Source of the DNA: Vanilla planifolia
Lineage: Eukaryota > Streptophyta > Magnoliopsida > Asparagales > Orchidaceae
Direction of reading: 5' to 3'
Assembly: GCA_023846275.1 (NCBI GenBank)
Contig: JAIUJO010000186.1
Span: 933,221 to 997,220, forward strand
Length of the DNA: 64,000 bases
Numbering within the stretch: position 1 is the stretch's first letter; each line of letters opens with the position of its first letter. Below the pieces are notes generated by a model. That model was not told the DNA's origin. It searched no databases and worked only from the letters and a program-made list of their open reading frames with translations. Position numbers and translations under genes: made by a program. This document shows positions 12,201 through 26,254 of the stretch, piece after piece.

Positions 12201-13717
12201 GAATATTATAAATATTTAAAGGGAAGTTTGATTATTAATTTAATATTATTTTATTAAAACATAAAAATTAGAAAAAAAGTATTACATAATAACTAATACA
12301 TTTAATTTAATATATTATCTTTATATGATGTAATATAGATAGTTACAAAAATAATATTTAGCACTAGTGAAAGAATTTTAGATTTTTAATATTCTATAAT
12401 AGAATATCTATATATTTTAAAAATTCTATACATAACATAAATATATTATTACAAACATAAAAATAAGTCTAATTTATCATAAGTTACATATATTTTACTG
12501 AATATTGAACTATTTATCAAGCATATTCACTTTTCAAAAAAATTACGTTTATTATATGTTTTATAATATATTCTAATATTAATATCTAATTTATGTAAAA
12601 TTAATGAAAACATTACATAAACAATTATTTTCAATAGTGTAGGTAGTAACACAATATTTTTTCAATTACGTTATCATTCTTATAAATTTTAAACTAGATT
12701 AAAAGTAAAATATAAATGATAAAATATATATATCATAAATATTTCATATTAACTATGAAAAACTAGACATTTTTTAAATATCGTTAATTGATGAGGTAAG
12801 AAAAGACAATGCAAATGGAGTAAACAATTCTAACAGAGAAAATAAGTAATTTATTGATAAAAGTAAAATCAGAAGAAAATAGTTACAGGTAGAGATGTGA
12901 GATGATTTAATGAAGTGGAAAAGCAAAGGAGAGAACATAGAAGAGATAGTGAGAATTAATATGTGAAAGAGACAAAAATGACAATACAGATATGGATAGA
13001 GGAGGGAGTCCCAGAAAAATACAAGATAAAGGGAAAAAGAAGGGTTAAATAAGAGAATGATTGTAAGAGAGAGAATATAGTGAGAGAATATAAGAGAATT
13101 AAGATAAAGGGAAAAAGTATTAAGAAATAATTAAATAAATTTTAAATCTAAATATGTAAGTTTATAAAATTTACAAAATATAATAATTTAGTAATTAAAA
13201 ATATTTAATTATAAAAAATAAATTTTGTTTTATAATTTTTTAAGTATATCAAAAATATTTAAATATATTTTTACAATTTATACTATTTTTTCTTGTTCAT
13301 ATTAAAACTAAAAAGCTAATTAAATAATAGATAATATAATTATTCTAATATACTATTGTTAAATGACATAATATTGATAATAAATATAAATAATATATTA
13401 TATTGATGATGTAATGAAAGATTTCTAATATTTTATATGATAATATAATTATATTAAAAATAATTTATACTTAGTATATATATTATTATAGACATAAATT
13501 AATTTATTTTAATTGATATATGTTATTATTCTATTATTTTAGTTGAGTGTAATATTTATTATTATATAAAATTAATGATAATATTATAAATTTTTAATAA
13601 TAATCTATTGCTAAATTAGAAATTATAAACTATCATTTCTGATAAGTTAATTTTCTAATGCTAAAATGTTATTAAAATCATTTTTCATTCACCAAAAAAG
13701 CAATGTTATAAAATATG
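12201..13717. repeat. Rearranged spacer unit with GA tract 12790-13140
   Basis: After the truncated 5S, D-type sequence repeats from about 12,200 to 12,510 and joins U sequence at ttatcaagcatattcac. The tract and the normal D spacer follow. The D segment is therefore present twice around the broken 5S. Confidence 0.72.
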
Positions 13718-13835
13718 TGCAACAAAAGGAGCTCTCAAGAGGCCACCTATCCCAATATTACTCTCACCCAAAGAGGCTTACTTTCTAGGTTTTTAGTGAG
13801 ATCTAATGTTACAATGTTGGTGTAGTAAACATTAA
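13718..13835 (-). pseudogene. 5S rRNA-like copy, full length
   Basis: tgcaacaaaaggagctct, then gaggccacctatcccaatat and tactctcacccaaagaggct, align continuously with the 5S complement. The box C and IE areas are well kept. Box A is altered at caaagaggcttac. Confidence 0.88.
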
Positions 13836-15040
13836 TATAAGAGAAACAAAATTTTTATGTGATTATTATCTTAAAGTTAGTGAACAATTTCTTAAATTTG
13901 CTAAAATATAAATCATATATATTTTTAGAAAAATTAATTATTATAGCACTCATAATATATTCTAATATAATTATTTTACTTATTTAAAATGAATAAAAAA
14001 TCGCTAATACTTTTTTTTGTAATATTTACAATAATACATTGCATTTTCTTTCGTTATATTATAATTTTTTAAAAAAATCTCAAATTATGTAACAATTATA
14101 AATAACAAAAAATATATATAAATAATAGATATTATATATTAAATTATGCAATAGAAGATACTTTTAAATGTTGTTAATTTATGGGCATAAAATAAGATAA
14201 TGGAGATGGAGGTAATAATTTTATAAGACAAAAAGTCATGGATTGATATGAGCCAAATGTAGAAAAAAATTGTAATAGAGAGAGATGAGAGATGATTTAT
14301 TGAAAAGAAGAACAAAAGCTAGAGAAAAAATGAGATAGAGAGAAAAAATAATTATATAAAATAGAGAGAAATAAGAAAATAAATAATGATTAATGTGATA
14401 AAAAGGTCAAAAAGAATATATAAAGACAGAATTAAGAGACCAAAAAGGGAATGATAGTAAGAGAGAGGGATATGAGAAAGTGTGAGAGATGTTAAGATAA
14501 AGTGAAAAAAATTGAATGAAATAAGTAAATAAAAATTAAATCTTAAAATTTAAAGTTATAATATTTATTAAATATAAGAAGTTAACCATATAAAATTTCA
14601 ATTACAATAAAATATAAAAATATTTGAAATTTATTATTATCTTATAATAATAAGAATATTAAAAATATTTTTATTAATAGTTTATTATTATTTTAATTGT
14701 ACTTAAAGTTAAAAAATAATTAAAAAAAAACAATATAATTATTACAATATATTTTCTTGATATTAAATTATATAAATAAAAAATATAAATAATATTTAAC
14801 AATAATTATATAATTTTCGATTTTTTAATATTCTATATATATTGCTTTATTTTGTTTATTTAGAGTTATTATTTTATTTTGTCATATAATTTGTCATATT
14901 TTTCATTTTATGGAATTTATAATAATATTATAAAGTTATTCATAATAAATAATTACTTAAATGGTAGTTGTAAATTATCTTTTATAATTATTTAATTTCT
15001 AACAATAACATGTTAATAATATTAGTTATCACTCATTAAA
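13836..15040. repeat. Array spacer unit with GA tract 14185-14540
   Basis: Standard U, tract, D order. The D spacer is shortened near 14,860, where a segment between the tattctata and ttagagttattatttta landmarks is missing. Confidence 0.8.
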
Positions 15041-15157
15041 ACATGTAGACTTCATAAAGAGGTCAGCCATCTTAATACTACTCTAGCCTAAGCACCATTA
15101 AATTTGCTATTCATTTCAGATCTAGTATTAAAATGCTAATATCGTGGCACAAGCATA
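15041..15157 (-). pseudogene. 5S rRNA-like copy, near full length
   Basis: It lacks the last few 3' nt (starts acatgtagacttca). Then gaggtcagccatcttaatac and tactctagcctaagcac follow the 5S complement. A CpG survives at atcgtggc. Confidence 0.86.
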
Positions 15158-16434
15158 CAAAAGACAGAAGTCATAGTTATGTAATTATTTTCTTTAAAAG
15201 AATGATTATTTTAAATAATTTTCTAAATTATAATTCATTTTCACTTCTTAAAAAATTAATAATTATTATATATTTCATGATATATTTTAATATAAATATT
15301 TTATTTATACAAAATTAATAAAAATATTAAAGAAACAATACATAAATTTTTTTCTTTTATTTTATCATTCTTAAATATAAAAAAATATATTTATCATAGA
15401 TTTCATACATTAAGTTATATAGATTATTAGTGATTCCTTAAAGATTATCAATCAATTAGTCGAAAAAGAGGAAATAGAGATTGAGATAATGATTCTACAA
15501 AAGGGAAAAAGACACAGATTGATATTAGAAATGTTAAAGAAAAAAGAGAAATAAAGTGAGAAAAGAGATGATTTAATGAAGAGAAAAAAGAGAAAACATA
15601 AAGAGATAATAGGATAAATAAAAAAGTGAATTATAGAGAGAGAAAGAAATGGTAATATAGAAATAGATTGAAAAGAGAGACAAAGTGCAACAAGAATGTG
15701 AATGGAGAGACAAATTGGAAATTAATAATAAGAGAAATGAAAGTTAGAGAATATGAGACATTAAGACAACAAGAAATAAGCAAGAAATTATTAAATGAAA
15801 GCTAAATCTTTATAATTAAACTTATAATGTTTCTTAGATAAAACATGTTAGCCATTTATATAATTTTATAATTATAAAATTTAAAAAGATATTTGAGGTT
15901 TAATATTATTTTAGAATATCACAAATATTAAAAAGAAAGTTTTGAATAGTAATATTACATTATTTAATTCATACATGAAATAAAAAATATAATTAAGTAA
16001 AAAAAAATAAAATTATTTTGATATGTCATATTTACATGATACAATATATATAATAAATATAATTAATATTTAATATTAATGATATAATTTTAGATATCTA
16101 ATTTTCTTTAATATAATTTTACAATATTTAAATAAATTCTTCACATATTATACATTTAAATATAACTATAAACATAAATTAAATCTACTTTATTATAATT
16201 GATACAAATTTTTTTCAGTATTAAATAATATTAAATTTTTATTTAATTATATCATATGATAAATTATATATATCATAATATAAAATAAATTAAAATGTTA
16301 TAAATTTTTAATAATAATTATTTATTAAAAAAGAGAATTAAAAATTGTCATTCAAAATAACTTAATCTGTTAACATTAATATGTTATTAAAACACATTAT
16401 AATTCATTAGAGAAATGACTGTTATGAAAAAAAA
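15158..16434. repeat. Array spacer unit with GA tract 15455-15805
   Basis: Standard order. The only plus-strand open frame near here (15133-15318) runs from the 5S 5' end into the U spacer and has no protein features. Confidence 0.8.
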
Positions 16435-16550
16435 GGTAGAATATTATAACTTCAAAAGAGGTCACCCATCCCAATACTACTCTGACCCAAGCTTGCTTAA
16501 GTTTTGAATTTGATCAAGTATTCTAATATTATTATGGTCATACGAGAATA
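16435..16550 (-). pseudogene. 5S rRNA-like copy, best kept box C/IE
   Basis: The stretch gtcacccatcccaatactac differs from the canonical plant complement mainly at the tag-to-caa change. ctctgacccaagcttgctt keeps most of box A. The 3' end is poorly kept (gtagaatattataact). Confidence 0.88.
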
Positions 16551-17999
16551 CAAAAGACAAAAAGTCGTTATTATATGATTATTGTCTTCAAGATAAGTAA
16601 CAACTTTCTAAAATTTTTTAATTTTTCAACCTTAAGTACTTATAAAAAAATTATGTTTATTATAAATTTTATAATATAAACTAATTTTAATATTTAATTT
16701 TTATTAAATTAATTTAAAATTAAATAAACTATTAATTAAGATTAAGTAGACATTAACATATAATATATTTTTTAATTACAATATCATTCTTGTTAGTAAA
16801 ATCTTATATTTTAAAATAAATATAGATGATTAGATATTTGTTTACCAAAAATAATATATAATAAATAATTCAACATTTGTGACTTCTTAAATATTGTAAA
16901 TAATAGGGTTGAAAAGAGAAATAGAAATGGAGATGGCTACTATATTAAACAAATAGAAAGTTATGGATTTATAAATGTAAAAAAATATAAAAAATATATA
17001 TATATTTATTGTTAATATTACACATAAAACTACACAGCATGAAACATTTCCTAAATATTTTTTTATTAATGGCCTAAAAAAGAGATAATAGTGACAAAGA
17101 TAATAATTCTACAAAAAAAAGATAAAGTAAAGGATTGATAAGAGAAAAAATAGAGTATAAAATCATAATAAAAAGTGATCGGAGATATTTTAATGAAAAA
17201 AAAGAACATAGAGTAGATATACAGTATAGATAAATAAGTGAATGAAAGTAAGAAATAAGAAAATAATAAAGGATAAACGAGAAGGAGAGGTTTAGAAGAA
17301 TATGAATAGATACAGAATGAAAAGACTAATAAAACAATGATAATAAGAGAGAGAAGAAAAAGAGAAAATGTAGAAGACATTGAGAAAAAAAGTAAAAGTA
17401 ATAGAAATAGCTAAATAAAAATTAAATTTCACTAATTAAATAATAATATTTATTAAATATAATAGGTTTATTCTATGTAATATTTTAAAAAATTAAAGTA
17501 AAAAATATTCTTTTTTTGTTATTTTAAATATCACAAATAATTTAAGACTACTTTGACTATTAACATTATTTTATTTTTTTCATACATAAAATTAAGAAAA
17601 TTAGATAAAAAATAAATAATATATTTATTAAAATAATTTATTTTTATATAACGTAATATAGATAATAAATTTAATTTTAGAATTCTAATATTCTATAATA
17701 TAATAATATTATATTTAAAAAAGTTTATACATAATATATGCACACTAATATAAACATAAATTATTTCTAGTTTATTATAAATGATGTAAGTTATTCTTTT
17801 AAATATTAAGATATATTGAAATTACTTTTTACTTTATCATATGATGTATCATATTTATTAGTGTATGAGTTATTATTAACAATTAATTACTAAAATACTA
17901 ATTTTATATTATTATTTCTAATAATTTATTTTTTAACATTAAAATTTAATTATGAACAATTGTGATTTTTTAAAACAAAGGTGAATATAAAAAAATTTG
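16551..17999. repeat. Spacer unit with partially duplicated U/tract start; GA tract 17080-17420
   Basis: The U-to-tract junction occurs twice, at about 16,845-16,985 (ttcttaaatattgtaaat with the first part of a GA tract) and again from about 17,000, followed by the full tract. The duplicated length is about 160 bp. The tract gives a spurious 104-codon minus-strand frame. Confidence 0.75.
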
Positions 18000-18117
18000 T
18001 GCAATGCAATGACTTATTAAGAGAGAGCCACCCTTTATTACTCTTTCGCAAGCATGCTTAACTTCATAGTTCTAATAAGTTCAAGTGCCATAATGCTAAT
18101 GTGGATGAACATGCATA
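18000..18117 (-). pseudogene. 5S rRNA-like copy, full length
   Basis: The box A complement cgcaagcatgcttaactt is nearly canonical with one CpG retained. Box C is damaged (gagagagccaccc). The 5' end is gtggatgaacatgcat. Confidence 0.88.
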
Positions 18118-19020
18118 CAAAAGATAAAAAGTTATAGTTGTTTGATTATGGTCTAATAAAATGAACAATTTCTAAATTTTTTAAAATTTTTAGGCAATAT
18201 TCTCTTAAAATTATTATGCTTGTTGTATACATCATAGTACATTCTATTATTTTAGAAAATAAATATATATCAACACATAAAATTTTCTTCTATTAAGCTA
18301 TCATTCTCTTAAAGTAAAAATTAAATTATGTAACACATATAATTATTAAAATATATATTTACCATCAACATTATATATTAAACTATGTAACACAAAAGAG
18401 AGATAGAATTTTTTTAAATTAATAAAAGAAAAAGAGAGAAGAAAATAGTACTTGGAAGAGAATACAGATAATTTAATGAAAATTAAAAGAAAAGAGAGAA
18501 TATAAAGAAGATAGAGAGAATAAATGAATAAGTGAGGGGTAGAGAAAAATAGGAAAGTAGGGAAGGATGGAGGGGAAAGAGGGCAAGAAAAATGTAAAGA
18601 GATAGATAACAAAGAGACCAATAAAAAATAGTAATGGAAGAGAGAAGGTGGTGAGAGAATATGAGAGACATTTAAATAAAGATAAATAAGTGAGAAATAA
18701 TTGAATTTTTTAACAAATAATATAAAGATATAATATTGATACTAATATAAAGATAAATTAATTCTAATTTTTTATAGTTGATATAAATTATTTTTTTTAA
18801 TATTAAACTACATTAAAGTTATAGTCTTTTTATATCATACAAAGCTCCATATTTACTAGTCCAAAAAATTGATAATAATGTTATCATTTTATTTTTAACA
18901 AATTATTTCTAAAATTGTAATTATAATGTATATTTTATAATAATTTCATTTTTTGACAAGGACATATTGCTAGAATACTTTATAATTCATTAGAAAAAGG
19001 ATTGTTAAGAAAAAAATATG
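18118..19020. repeat. Shortened spacer unit with GA tract 18395-18700
   Basis: The D spacer is cut to about 320 bp, joining the tract end to distal D sequence near 18,720. This explains the 1021-bp 5S-to-5S distance. Confidence 0.78.
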
Positions 19021-19138
19021 TGCAACAAGAGGACTTTTGAAAAGGTAATCCATCCTAACTATACCTTCACTCAAGCATGCTTAACTTTTAAGTTCTAATA
19101 AGATCTTGAGCCATAATGCTTTTTTGGTCACACACACA
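19021..19138 (-). pseudogene. 5S rRNA-like copy, full length, CA-expanded 5' end
   Basis: tgcaacaagaggactttt and ctcaagcatgcttaactttt are clear 5S complement. At the 5S 5' end a (CA)n run at about 19,130-19,141 replaces the usual gtcacacatgcat. Confidence 0.88.
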
Positions 19139-20453
19139 CACAAAAGATAAAATCGTGGTTTTGTGATCATTTTCTTTAGGTTAAGGTACCATTTCCAAAA
19201 ATGTATTAAATTATCAAGAATTATCACTTTTAAAAAAATTATTTTTATTATAATTATCATAATATAATCTAATATTAAACTTTTTAGTTTAATAAAAATA
19301 TTAAAGATTACATAAACAATTATTTTTTATAAAAGAGGCATTAACAAAAAAGATTTTCTTTCACTATTTTATAATTTTTATTAATAAAAACTTAAATTAC
19401 TAAATAAATAAGGATTATAAATTTTATTTATAATAAATATTATATATTAAATATTATGACTTTTTTATTTCCTAGTTTTTAGTAGTTAACAAGCTAAAAA
19501 TGGGATCATTGTGATGGAGAAAACTATTTCGTTAGGAGATAAAACTCTTTGATTTATAATACTAAAATAAAGAAAAATATAATAATAGAGAGAGTTGTCA
19601 GACGATCAAATAAACAGAGAAATAAAGGAGTCATGCTGGAGGAAATTGAGAAAATAAATAAATAAGTGGTAGAGTGAGAGAGAAATGAGAAAGTAAGGAA
19701 GGGTAGAAGAGAAAGGGAGTCATTGTGAAGAATATAGAGATAAACAAAAAAGATATAAACAAGAGAATGATAGTAGAAGTGGGAAGGTTGTGAGGGAATG
19801 TAGGAGATGTTGAGATAAAGAGAAAAATTTAGGGAAATAAAGTTAAATATTAAAAATTAAACTTATAATAATAAATAAATATAAGAAGTTAGTTTTATAT
19901 AATGTATAATAATAATAATAGAATATTAAACTAATTTAGGTTTGTTATGTTTTTAAAATATTAAAAAAATTTAAAAAATATTTGACAATAAATATAATAT
20001 TATTTTCTTTGTACATTAAATTTAAAAAGTTAACTAAATAATAAATGATCTATTTATTCTAATATATTATATTTGTATATTGTAATATATATAATAAATA
20101 TAAATAATATTTAGCATTGATGTTAAAATTTAGCTTTTTAGTATTATTAAATGTAATATTACAATATTTAAAAAAGCTTATACAAATTATATGTTTACAA
20201 TTAAAAAAATTAATAAATTATAATTTATTATGATTTATATTATTTTTTTTTACTACACATTATACTATGTTAAAGTTATTATTTTATAAATATCATTTGA
20301 TATATCATATTTATTATTTTATAAAATTAATAAAAATAATTAATTACTAAAATGGTAATTACAAACTAACATTTATAATAATTTTTTAAAATATTAACAT
20401 GTTATTACAATAAGCTTTTAGAGGTTAGGAATAGGAATGCTATGAAGAAATAG
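19139..20453. repeat. Array spacer unit with GA tract 19490-19850
   Basis: Standard order and full length (period 1433). Confidence 0.8.
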
Positions 20454-20573
20454 GATGAACATGATGAGTTCTCAAGAGGTCACCCACACCAATAATACTC
20501 TCACTCAAGCATGCTTGACTTTGGAGTTATAATGAGATCTAATACCATAATATTGGTATTATTGCAAATTCAT
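20454..20573 (-). pseudogene. 5S rRNA-like copy, full length
   Basis: tctcaagaggtcaccca and actcaagcatgcttgacttt preserve the box C and box A complements. ttggagttataatgagatct matches the 5' half. Confidence 0.9.
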
Positions 20574-21893
20574 GGAAAAGATAAAAAAATCATAGTAATT
20601 TATCATTATTTAAAATATTAAAAAAAATTTCTAAACTTTTGTAAATTAAAAAGTCTATGCACTTTTAAAAACTTTTATGCTAATTCTATAAGTCATAATA
20701 AATTATAACATAAATATTTTATTAATATAAAATTTGAAAAAGATTACAAAAACTATTATCTTTTATAATATACACATTAATTTATAAGATTTTTTTCCAT
20801 TATATTATCATTTTTATAAATAAAAACTTAAATCATGTAACAAATATAAATAATAAAACATATATTTTTCGTAAATAATTTATATTAAAGAATACGACAA
20901 AAACATTTCTTAAATATTATTAATTAATAGAAAAAAGATATATTTAACATAGAGATAATGGTTCTATTAGAGAGAGAAATAACAATTTGATCATTAAAAA
21001 ATATAGAAAAAATAGTAATAAAGAGAGATGGGAGATGGTTTAATATAGAATAAAAAAATAATATAGAGGAAAGTGTGAAGGAAAGAAGGATAAATAAGAA
21101 AATTGAGAAGGATAGAGGAAAGAGTGAGGCTAAAAAGAATATAAGAAGATAGTGAATTAAGAGACAAATGAGTGAAATATAATAAGAGAGAGAATGAAGT
21201 GAGAGAATAAAATAGATAACAAGATAAATAGAAAAGGTTCAAAGAAGCAATTTAATAGGTATTAAAATGTAAAGATTTAAAATTATAATATTTTTTAAAC
21301 ATTACAAATTAACCCCATATAATATTTAATATTAATAGATATTCGAAAATATTTTAAAATTATTATTATTTTAAAATTTAACTAATATCTAAATAATATT
21401 TAAAAAATTAATTCAATATTACTTTATTAAATATTTAAATATAAATATTTAATTAAATAATGAATAATATATATATTCTAGTACATTATCTTTACATGAT
21501 ATAATAATGATAATAAAAATAGATAATATTTAATATTAATGAAATAATTTTAGGTATTTAATATCTAAAATATCATGTCATCATATTTTAAATATTTTAT
21601 AAAAATTATTTATATAAACTTATAAACTTAATGTAATTCTAATTTACTATAATTGATATAAGTTGTTTTCCTCAATATTAAATTATATTAAAGTTATTTT
21701 TTTATTTTATCAAATCATGTGTCAAATTTATTATTGAATAAAGTTAACTTCAATGTTAAAAAGTTACTAATAATAGTTAATTTCAAAAATTATAAATATA
21801 AACAATCACTTATAACAATTAAATTTTTTTAACAGTAGCTTGTATTAAAATCAATTATCATTAATTAGAAAGTTAAACGCTATGAAAAAATAA
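20574..21893. repeat. Array spacer unit with GA tract 20920-21260
   Basis: Standard order. The 5S-to-5S period is exactly 1440. Confidence 0.82.
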
Positions 21894-22012
21894 GAGCAAC
21901 ATGATGACTTCTCAAGTAGCCAATAATCTAAAAACTACTCTTACGAAAGCTTCCTTAACTTCTGACTTCTAATGTGATCTAGTGCTATAACACTATTATG
22001 GTTACACATGCA
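21894..22012 (-). pseudogene. 5S rRNA-like copy, full length
   Basis: agcaacatgatgacttctca is followed by a box C that has lost its core (agtagccaataatc). The box A complement is altered to gaaagcttccttaactt. The 5' half gatctagtgctataacact is clear. Confidence 0.86.
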
Positions 22013-23338
22013 AACAAAAGATAAAAAGTCATAATAGTTTGATTATTGTCTTAAGCATAATGAACCATTTCTAAAATTATCAAACTTATGATGCATATGC
22101 AATTTTGAAAGCAAAATTGTGCATATTATAACACAAAAAAAAAATTCAATTATCAATATTTTATTTACACAAAATTAATTAAAAAATTACATAACTTATT
22201 ACTTTTGATAACATAGATAATAATGCACAAGAATTTCTTCTATTATGTTATCATTCTTATAAATTAAAAAGTTAATTATTTAATAAATTTAAAATATAAA
22301 AAAAATATTTATAACAAATTTTACACATTCAACTACAGAATACAAAAGATTTCTTAGAATACAAGAGATTTCTTAAATATTTGTAATTGATGGGTTAAAA
22401 AAGAGATAATGGAGACATAGATAACTATACTATAATAAATAGAAAGACACAAAATTATAAGAGAAAACCTGAGAAAAAATTATTAATAGAAGATGAGAGA
22501 TGATTTAATGAAATGAAAAAGAAAAGAGAGATCATATAAGAGATATAGAGAATAAATAAATAAGTGAAAGAGAGAGAAATGAGAAAGCAATGTAGGATAG
22601 AGGAGAGAGAGGGCAAGAAGAATGTAAGGATATAAAGAACATAGAGACAAATAAATGAATATTAGTAAGAGAGAGAAAGAAGAGAGAGAATGTGAGAGAA
22701 ATTTATATAAGAAAAAAAGTAAGATAAATAATTAATTAGAAATAAAATCCTGATTATTAAAATTGAAATATTTATTAAATATAAGAAGTTTATCATATAT
22801 AATATTTAGTGACAATAAAATAAAAAGCTATTTTTGGATTATTATTTTTTTAATATTAAATGTACTTTGAGAGCATTTTGGCATTTAATATTAAATTATT
22901 TTTTTAAAAATTAAAACTAAAAGGCTAATTGTATAATAAAGACTATAACTTTTCTAAAAGATTATCTTTATATGACTCAACATTAATTATATAATTTTAG
23001 ATTTTTAATATTTTATTATAATATATTAACTATATTTCAAAAATAATATGCGCAATATATATACACAATTATGAACAAAAATTAATTCAAATTTTTCAAA
23101 AACGATAAAAGCTTTTTTGGTGAGCATAGATTATAATATGTTATAATTTTATTATAACATATGACATGCCATTTTTGTTCTTTGTAATATTGATAATAAT
23201 CTTACGAACTTTTTATTGAGAATTAATTATTAAAGTTGTGTTAATAAAGTATGATTTATAATAATTTAATTTTTTAACAAAAACATCTTATTAAAACTAA
23301 TTATTGTTCATTAGGAAAAAGATTTCTATGAAAATTGT
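22013..23338. repeat. Reference-length spacer unit: U 22013-22384, GA tract 22385-22740, D 22741-23338
   Basis: This unit gives the cleanest component lengths (about 372, 356 and 598 bp plus a 119-bp 5S). A short duplication of agatttcttagaataca-like sequence sits at about 22,340-22,375 just before the tract. Confidence 0.83.
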
Positions 23339-23458
23339 GTACAACACAAGGACTTTTCAAGAGGTCACCTATCCAAAAACAACTCTTGCCTAAGCTTGTG
23401 TACCATTGGAGTTTTAATAAGATTTATTACTATAATATTGGGGCGGTTGCTCATGCAT
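23339..23458 (-). pseudogene. 5S rRNA-like copy, full length
   Basis: gtacaacacaaggacttttc, aagaggtcacctatcc and ttgcctaagcttgtgtacca align along the whole 5S complement. A rare G-rich piece, ggggcggttgc, with one CpG lies at the 5' end. Confidence 0.88.
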
Positions 23459-25570
23459 ACGAGAGAAAAGAAATCTTAGTTGTTTCTTTACATTCCAAAA
23501 GATAATGAACCATTTTCTAAAATTGTCTAAATTATCAATCATATCAACAGTTTTAAAAATTATCCTCATTTTATTTGTCATAATATAATTTAATATCAAT
23601 ATTTTTTTTATATAAAATAATTTAAAAACATTTTTTAAATTTTTTTATAGAGTCAAATTAATACAATTGATTTTTTTCTGTTATTTTATCATTATTATAA
23701 ATAAAAACTTTAATTACATAAGGAATATAAATAGTAAAAAAAATAGTTATCATAAATACTATATATCAAACAATGTAACATGAGAGATTTCTTAAATATT
23801 ATTAATTGATGGATTGAGAAAAACAATGAAGATACAGATAACTATTTTGCTAGAGAGAAAGTCAATTATTTGTAAAGGCAAAATAGATAGAAAAATATCA
23901 ATAAAAGAGATGAGAGATGAGTTAATAAACAGTAAAAATGTTAAAATGCGGAGGATATAAAAAGATGAAATAGATTAGTGAAAGAGGTGGAGACAATGAA
24001 GCAGAGTAGGATAAAAGAAAGAGAAAGCCAAGTAAGAGAATAAAGAGACAAATGAAAAAATTATAGCAAGAGAGTAGGGAGTGATAGAATATGAGAGACA
24101 TTGAGATAATGTGTAAAAAGGTAAAACATAATTAAATAAAAGAGATTTAATAGTTAAATTTTTAATTATGATAAATATTAACAATATTTGAAGTTTATTT
24201 ATTTTTTACAACAATAAAAATAATGAAGGGATATTTGGAATTTTAACTTTAATATTATTTCATACATGCATTAAATTAAAATATTAATTTAATAGAAAAT
24301 AATATATTTATTTTATGATATTATCTTTATATGATACAATATAGATAATAAATATAAATAATTTTTAATATTAGTTAAATGATTTTAGATTTTTAATATT
24401 TTATTACACAAAAAACAAACAAAATATTATTTTTGAGAACATAGAGTCTAATAAATAAGAATTTCTTTCATTACATTAATAATCATATAAATTAAAAATT
24501 TATGTATTTAAGAAATATTAATAGTGATTATATTTTTTATAAAAAAATATTAAACGTTAACATATGCAACGTGAGAGATTTCTTAAATATTTTTAATTTA
24601 TAGGTTGAAAAGGAGATAACTATGATGATGATAACTGTTCCACAAAAGAGAGAAAATTACACATTAATAAGAGAAAAATAGATAAAAAATAGTTATGAAG
24701 ATATATGAGAGATTATTTAATGAAAAGAAAAAAGGAGAATATAAAAGAGATAGTGAAAATAAATAAAAATTTGAAAAGGAGATACAAATGTGAAAGTAAA
24801 AAAGCATAGAGTAATGAGAGAGGCTAAGAAGTTTATAAGGTGATCAATAATGAAGAGACAAATAAAAAACGATAATAAGAGAGAGAAGGAAGAGAGAGAA
24901 TCTGAGACATTAAGATAAAGATAAAAAAGTGAAAGAAAAAATTTCATAAAAGTTAAACCTTAATAAATGAACTTATATTATTTATTAAATATAACAATTT
25001 AATCATATATAATATTTAATAATATGTAGAAATATTTAAGGTTAACTACCATTTTAAAATATTAAAGTTATTTAAAAAACATTTTCACTATTAATACTAT
25101 ATTATTTTATTCATACATAAAATTTAAAATTTTTTATAAAAAGAAAAAATATAATTTCTACTATATATTATCTTTATATGATGTAATATAAATAATAAAT
25201 ATAAATATTATATAACATTAATGAGGTAATTTTAAATTTTCAATACTCTATAATATAAAATATATATTTTTAAAACAATTTATTATTAATAAATATTTAT
25301 TATTATAAACATAATTTAATTCTAATTTATTATAATAATTTTTTTATTTTACTCAATATTAAATTAAATTAACATTATTACTTTATTTTATCACATGATA
25401 TGCGATATTTATTTTTATATAAAATTAACAATAATATCATAAATTTATTACAAAAAATTAATTTCTAAATGGAAATTATAAATTATAATTTTTAATAATT
25501 TTATTTCTTACTTTTAAGTTGTCAAAATCAATTATCGTTCGTTAGAAAATGGATTAATATGAAAAAATAT
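23459..25570. repeat. Two fused spacer units, GA tracts 23810-24145 and 24600-24950
   Basis: D sequence of one unit joins U sequence of the next at about 24,405 (tattttattaca then caaaaaacaaac), with the intervening 5S deleted. Each tract again gives a meaningless minus-strand frame. Confidence 0.77.
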
Positions 25571-25605
25571 GTGTAACATGAAGACTTCTGAGGAGGTCAC
25601 AGGTG
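25571..25605 (-). pseudogene. 5S rRNA-like copy, 3' stub
   Basis: tgtaacatgaagacttctga and ggaggtcac represent the final third of 5S with box C. The remainder is missing and U sequence follows. Confidence 0.68.
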
Positions 25606-26124
25606 ATAATCTTGTCTAATATCAATATTTTAGTTATATAAAAGTACTAAAATATTACATAAATTATTATATTTGAAAAAATAGATATAAATTAGAAAAA
25701 TTTTCTTTTATTATTTTATCATTCTTGCAAATAGAAAACTAAACTTTTTTAATAAATATAAATTATTCAAAATTTATTTATCAAAAATATTATATATTCA
25801 GTAATTCAACATAAGTGATATATTAAATATTGTTAATTAAAAGGCTAAAAATAATTATTAGAATATTTATTTCATTTTTATTTTTATTTAACTATTTTTA
25901 TCACATTCTTCTCCTTATATTAATGTCTCTCGTATTAACTCATTTTCTTCTCTGATTATAATTCTCTTATTTCTCTCTTCTTTCTCTCTTCTTTCTCTAT
26001 CACATTATATTTTTCTTTGCCTCTCTTTTCTTTCTTTCTTTACATTCTTATTTCTCTCTCTTTCAAATATTTATTTATTCTCTCCAATAATTATATAAAT
26101 TATAAATTATTTCCTATTATATAA
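25606..26124. repeat. U spacer followed by an inverted (CT-rich) tract 25870-26095
   Basis: U sequence runs to about 25,865. The tract then appears in the opposite orientation to all neighbours: plus-strand ctctcttctttctctctt and similar instead of GA. An LTR 3' remnant follows. Confidence 0.78.
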
Positions 26125-26254
26125 GACTTTTTAATAGACATAAATTTTTTTTAATGTATTTTCGAAAATAATTACAATGAAAAAAATTTCCAAAATTTTT
26201 TAAATTAAAAATTCACCCATTTTTTGTGGGATTTGCACAACCATTTCCACTTTA
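26125..26254 (+). mobile_element. LTR 3' end remnant
   Basis: It matches the last 130 bp of the array LTR: the tagacataaa and gaaaataattacaatg block, attcacccattttttgtggg and ccatttccacttta, then the target-site repeat atatg at 26255-26259. U sequence follows for about 110 bp before the next LTR starts. Confidence 0.68.

Noticed and set aside
16991-17002. Short (TA)n run as a promoter
   Set aside because: TA-rich runs are everywhere in this A/T-rich sequence and this one precedes no transcription unit.
17066-17380. 104-codon minus-strand frame resembling a membrane protein
   Set aside because: Hydrophobicity comes from CT-rich codons of the tract. No start context, domain or conservation between monomers.
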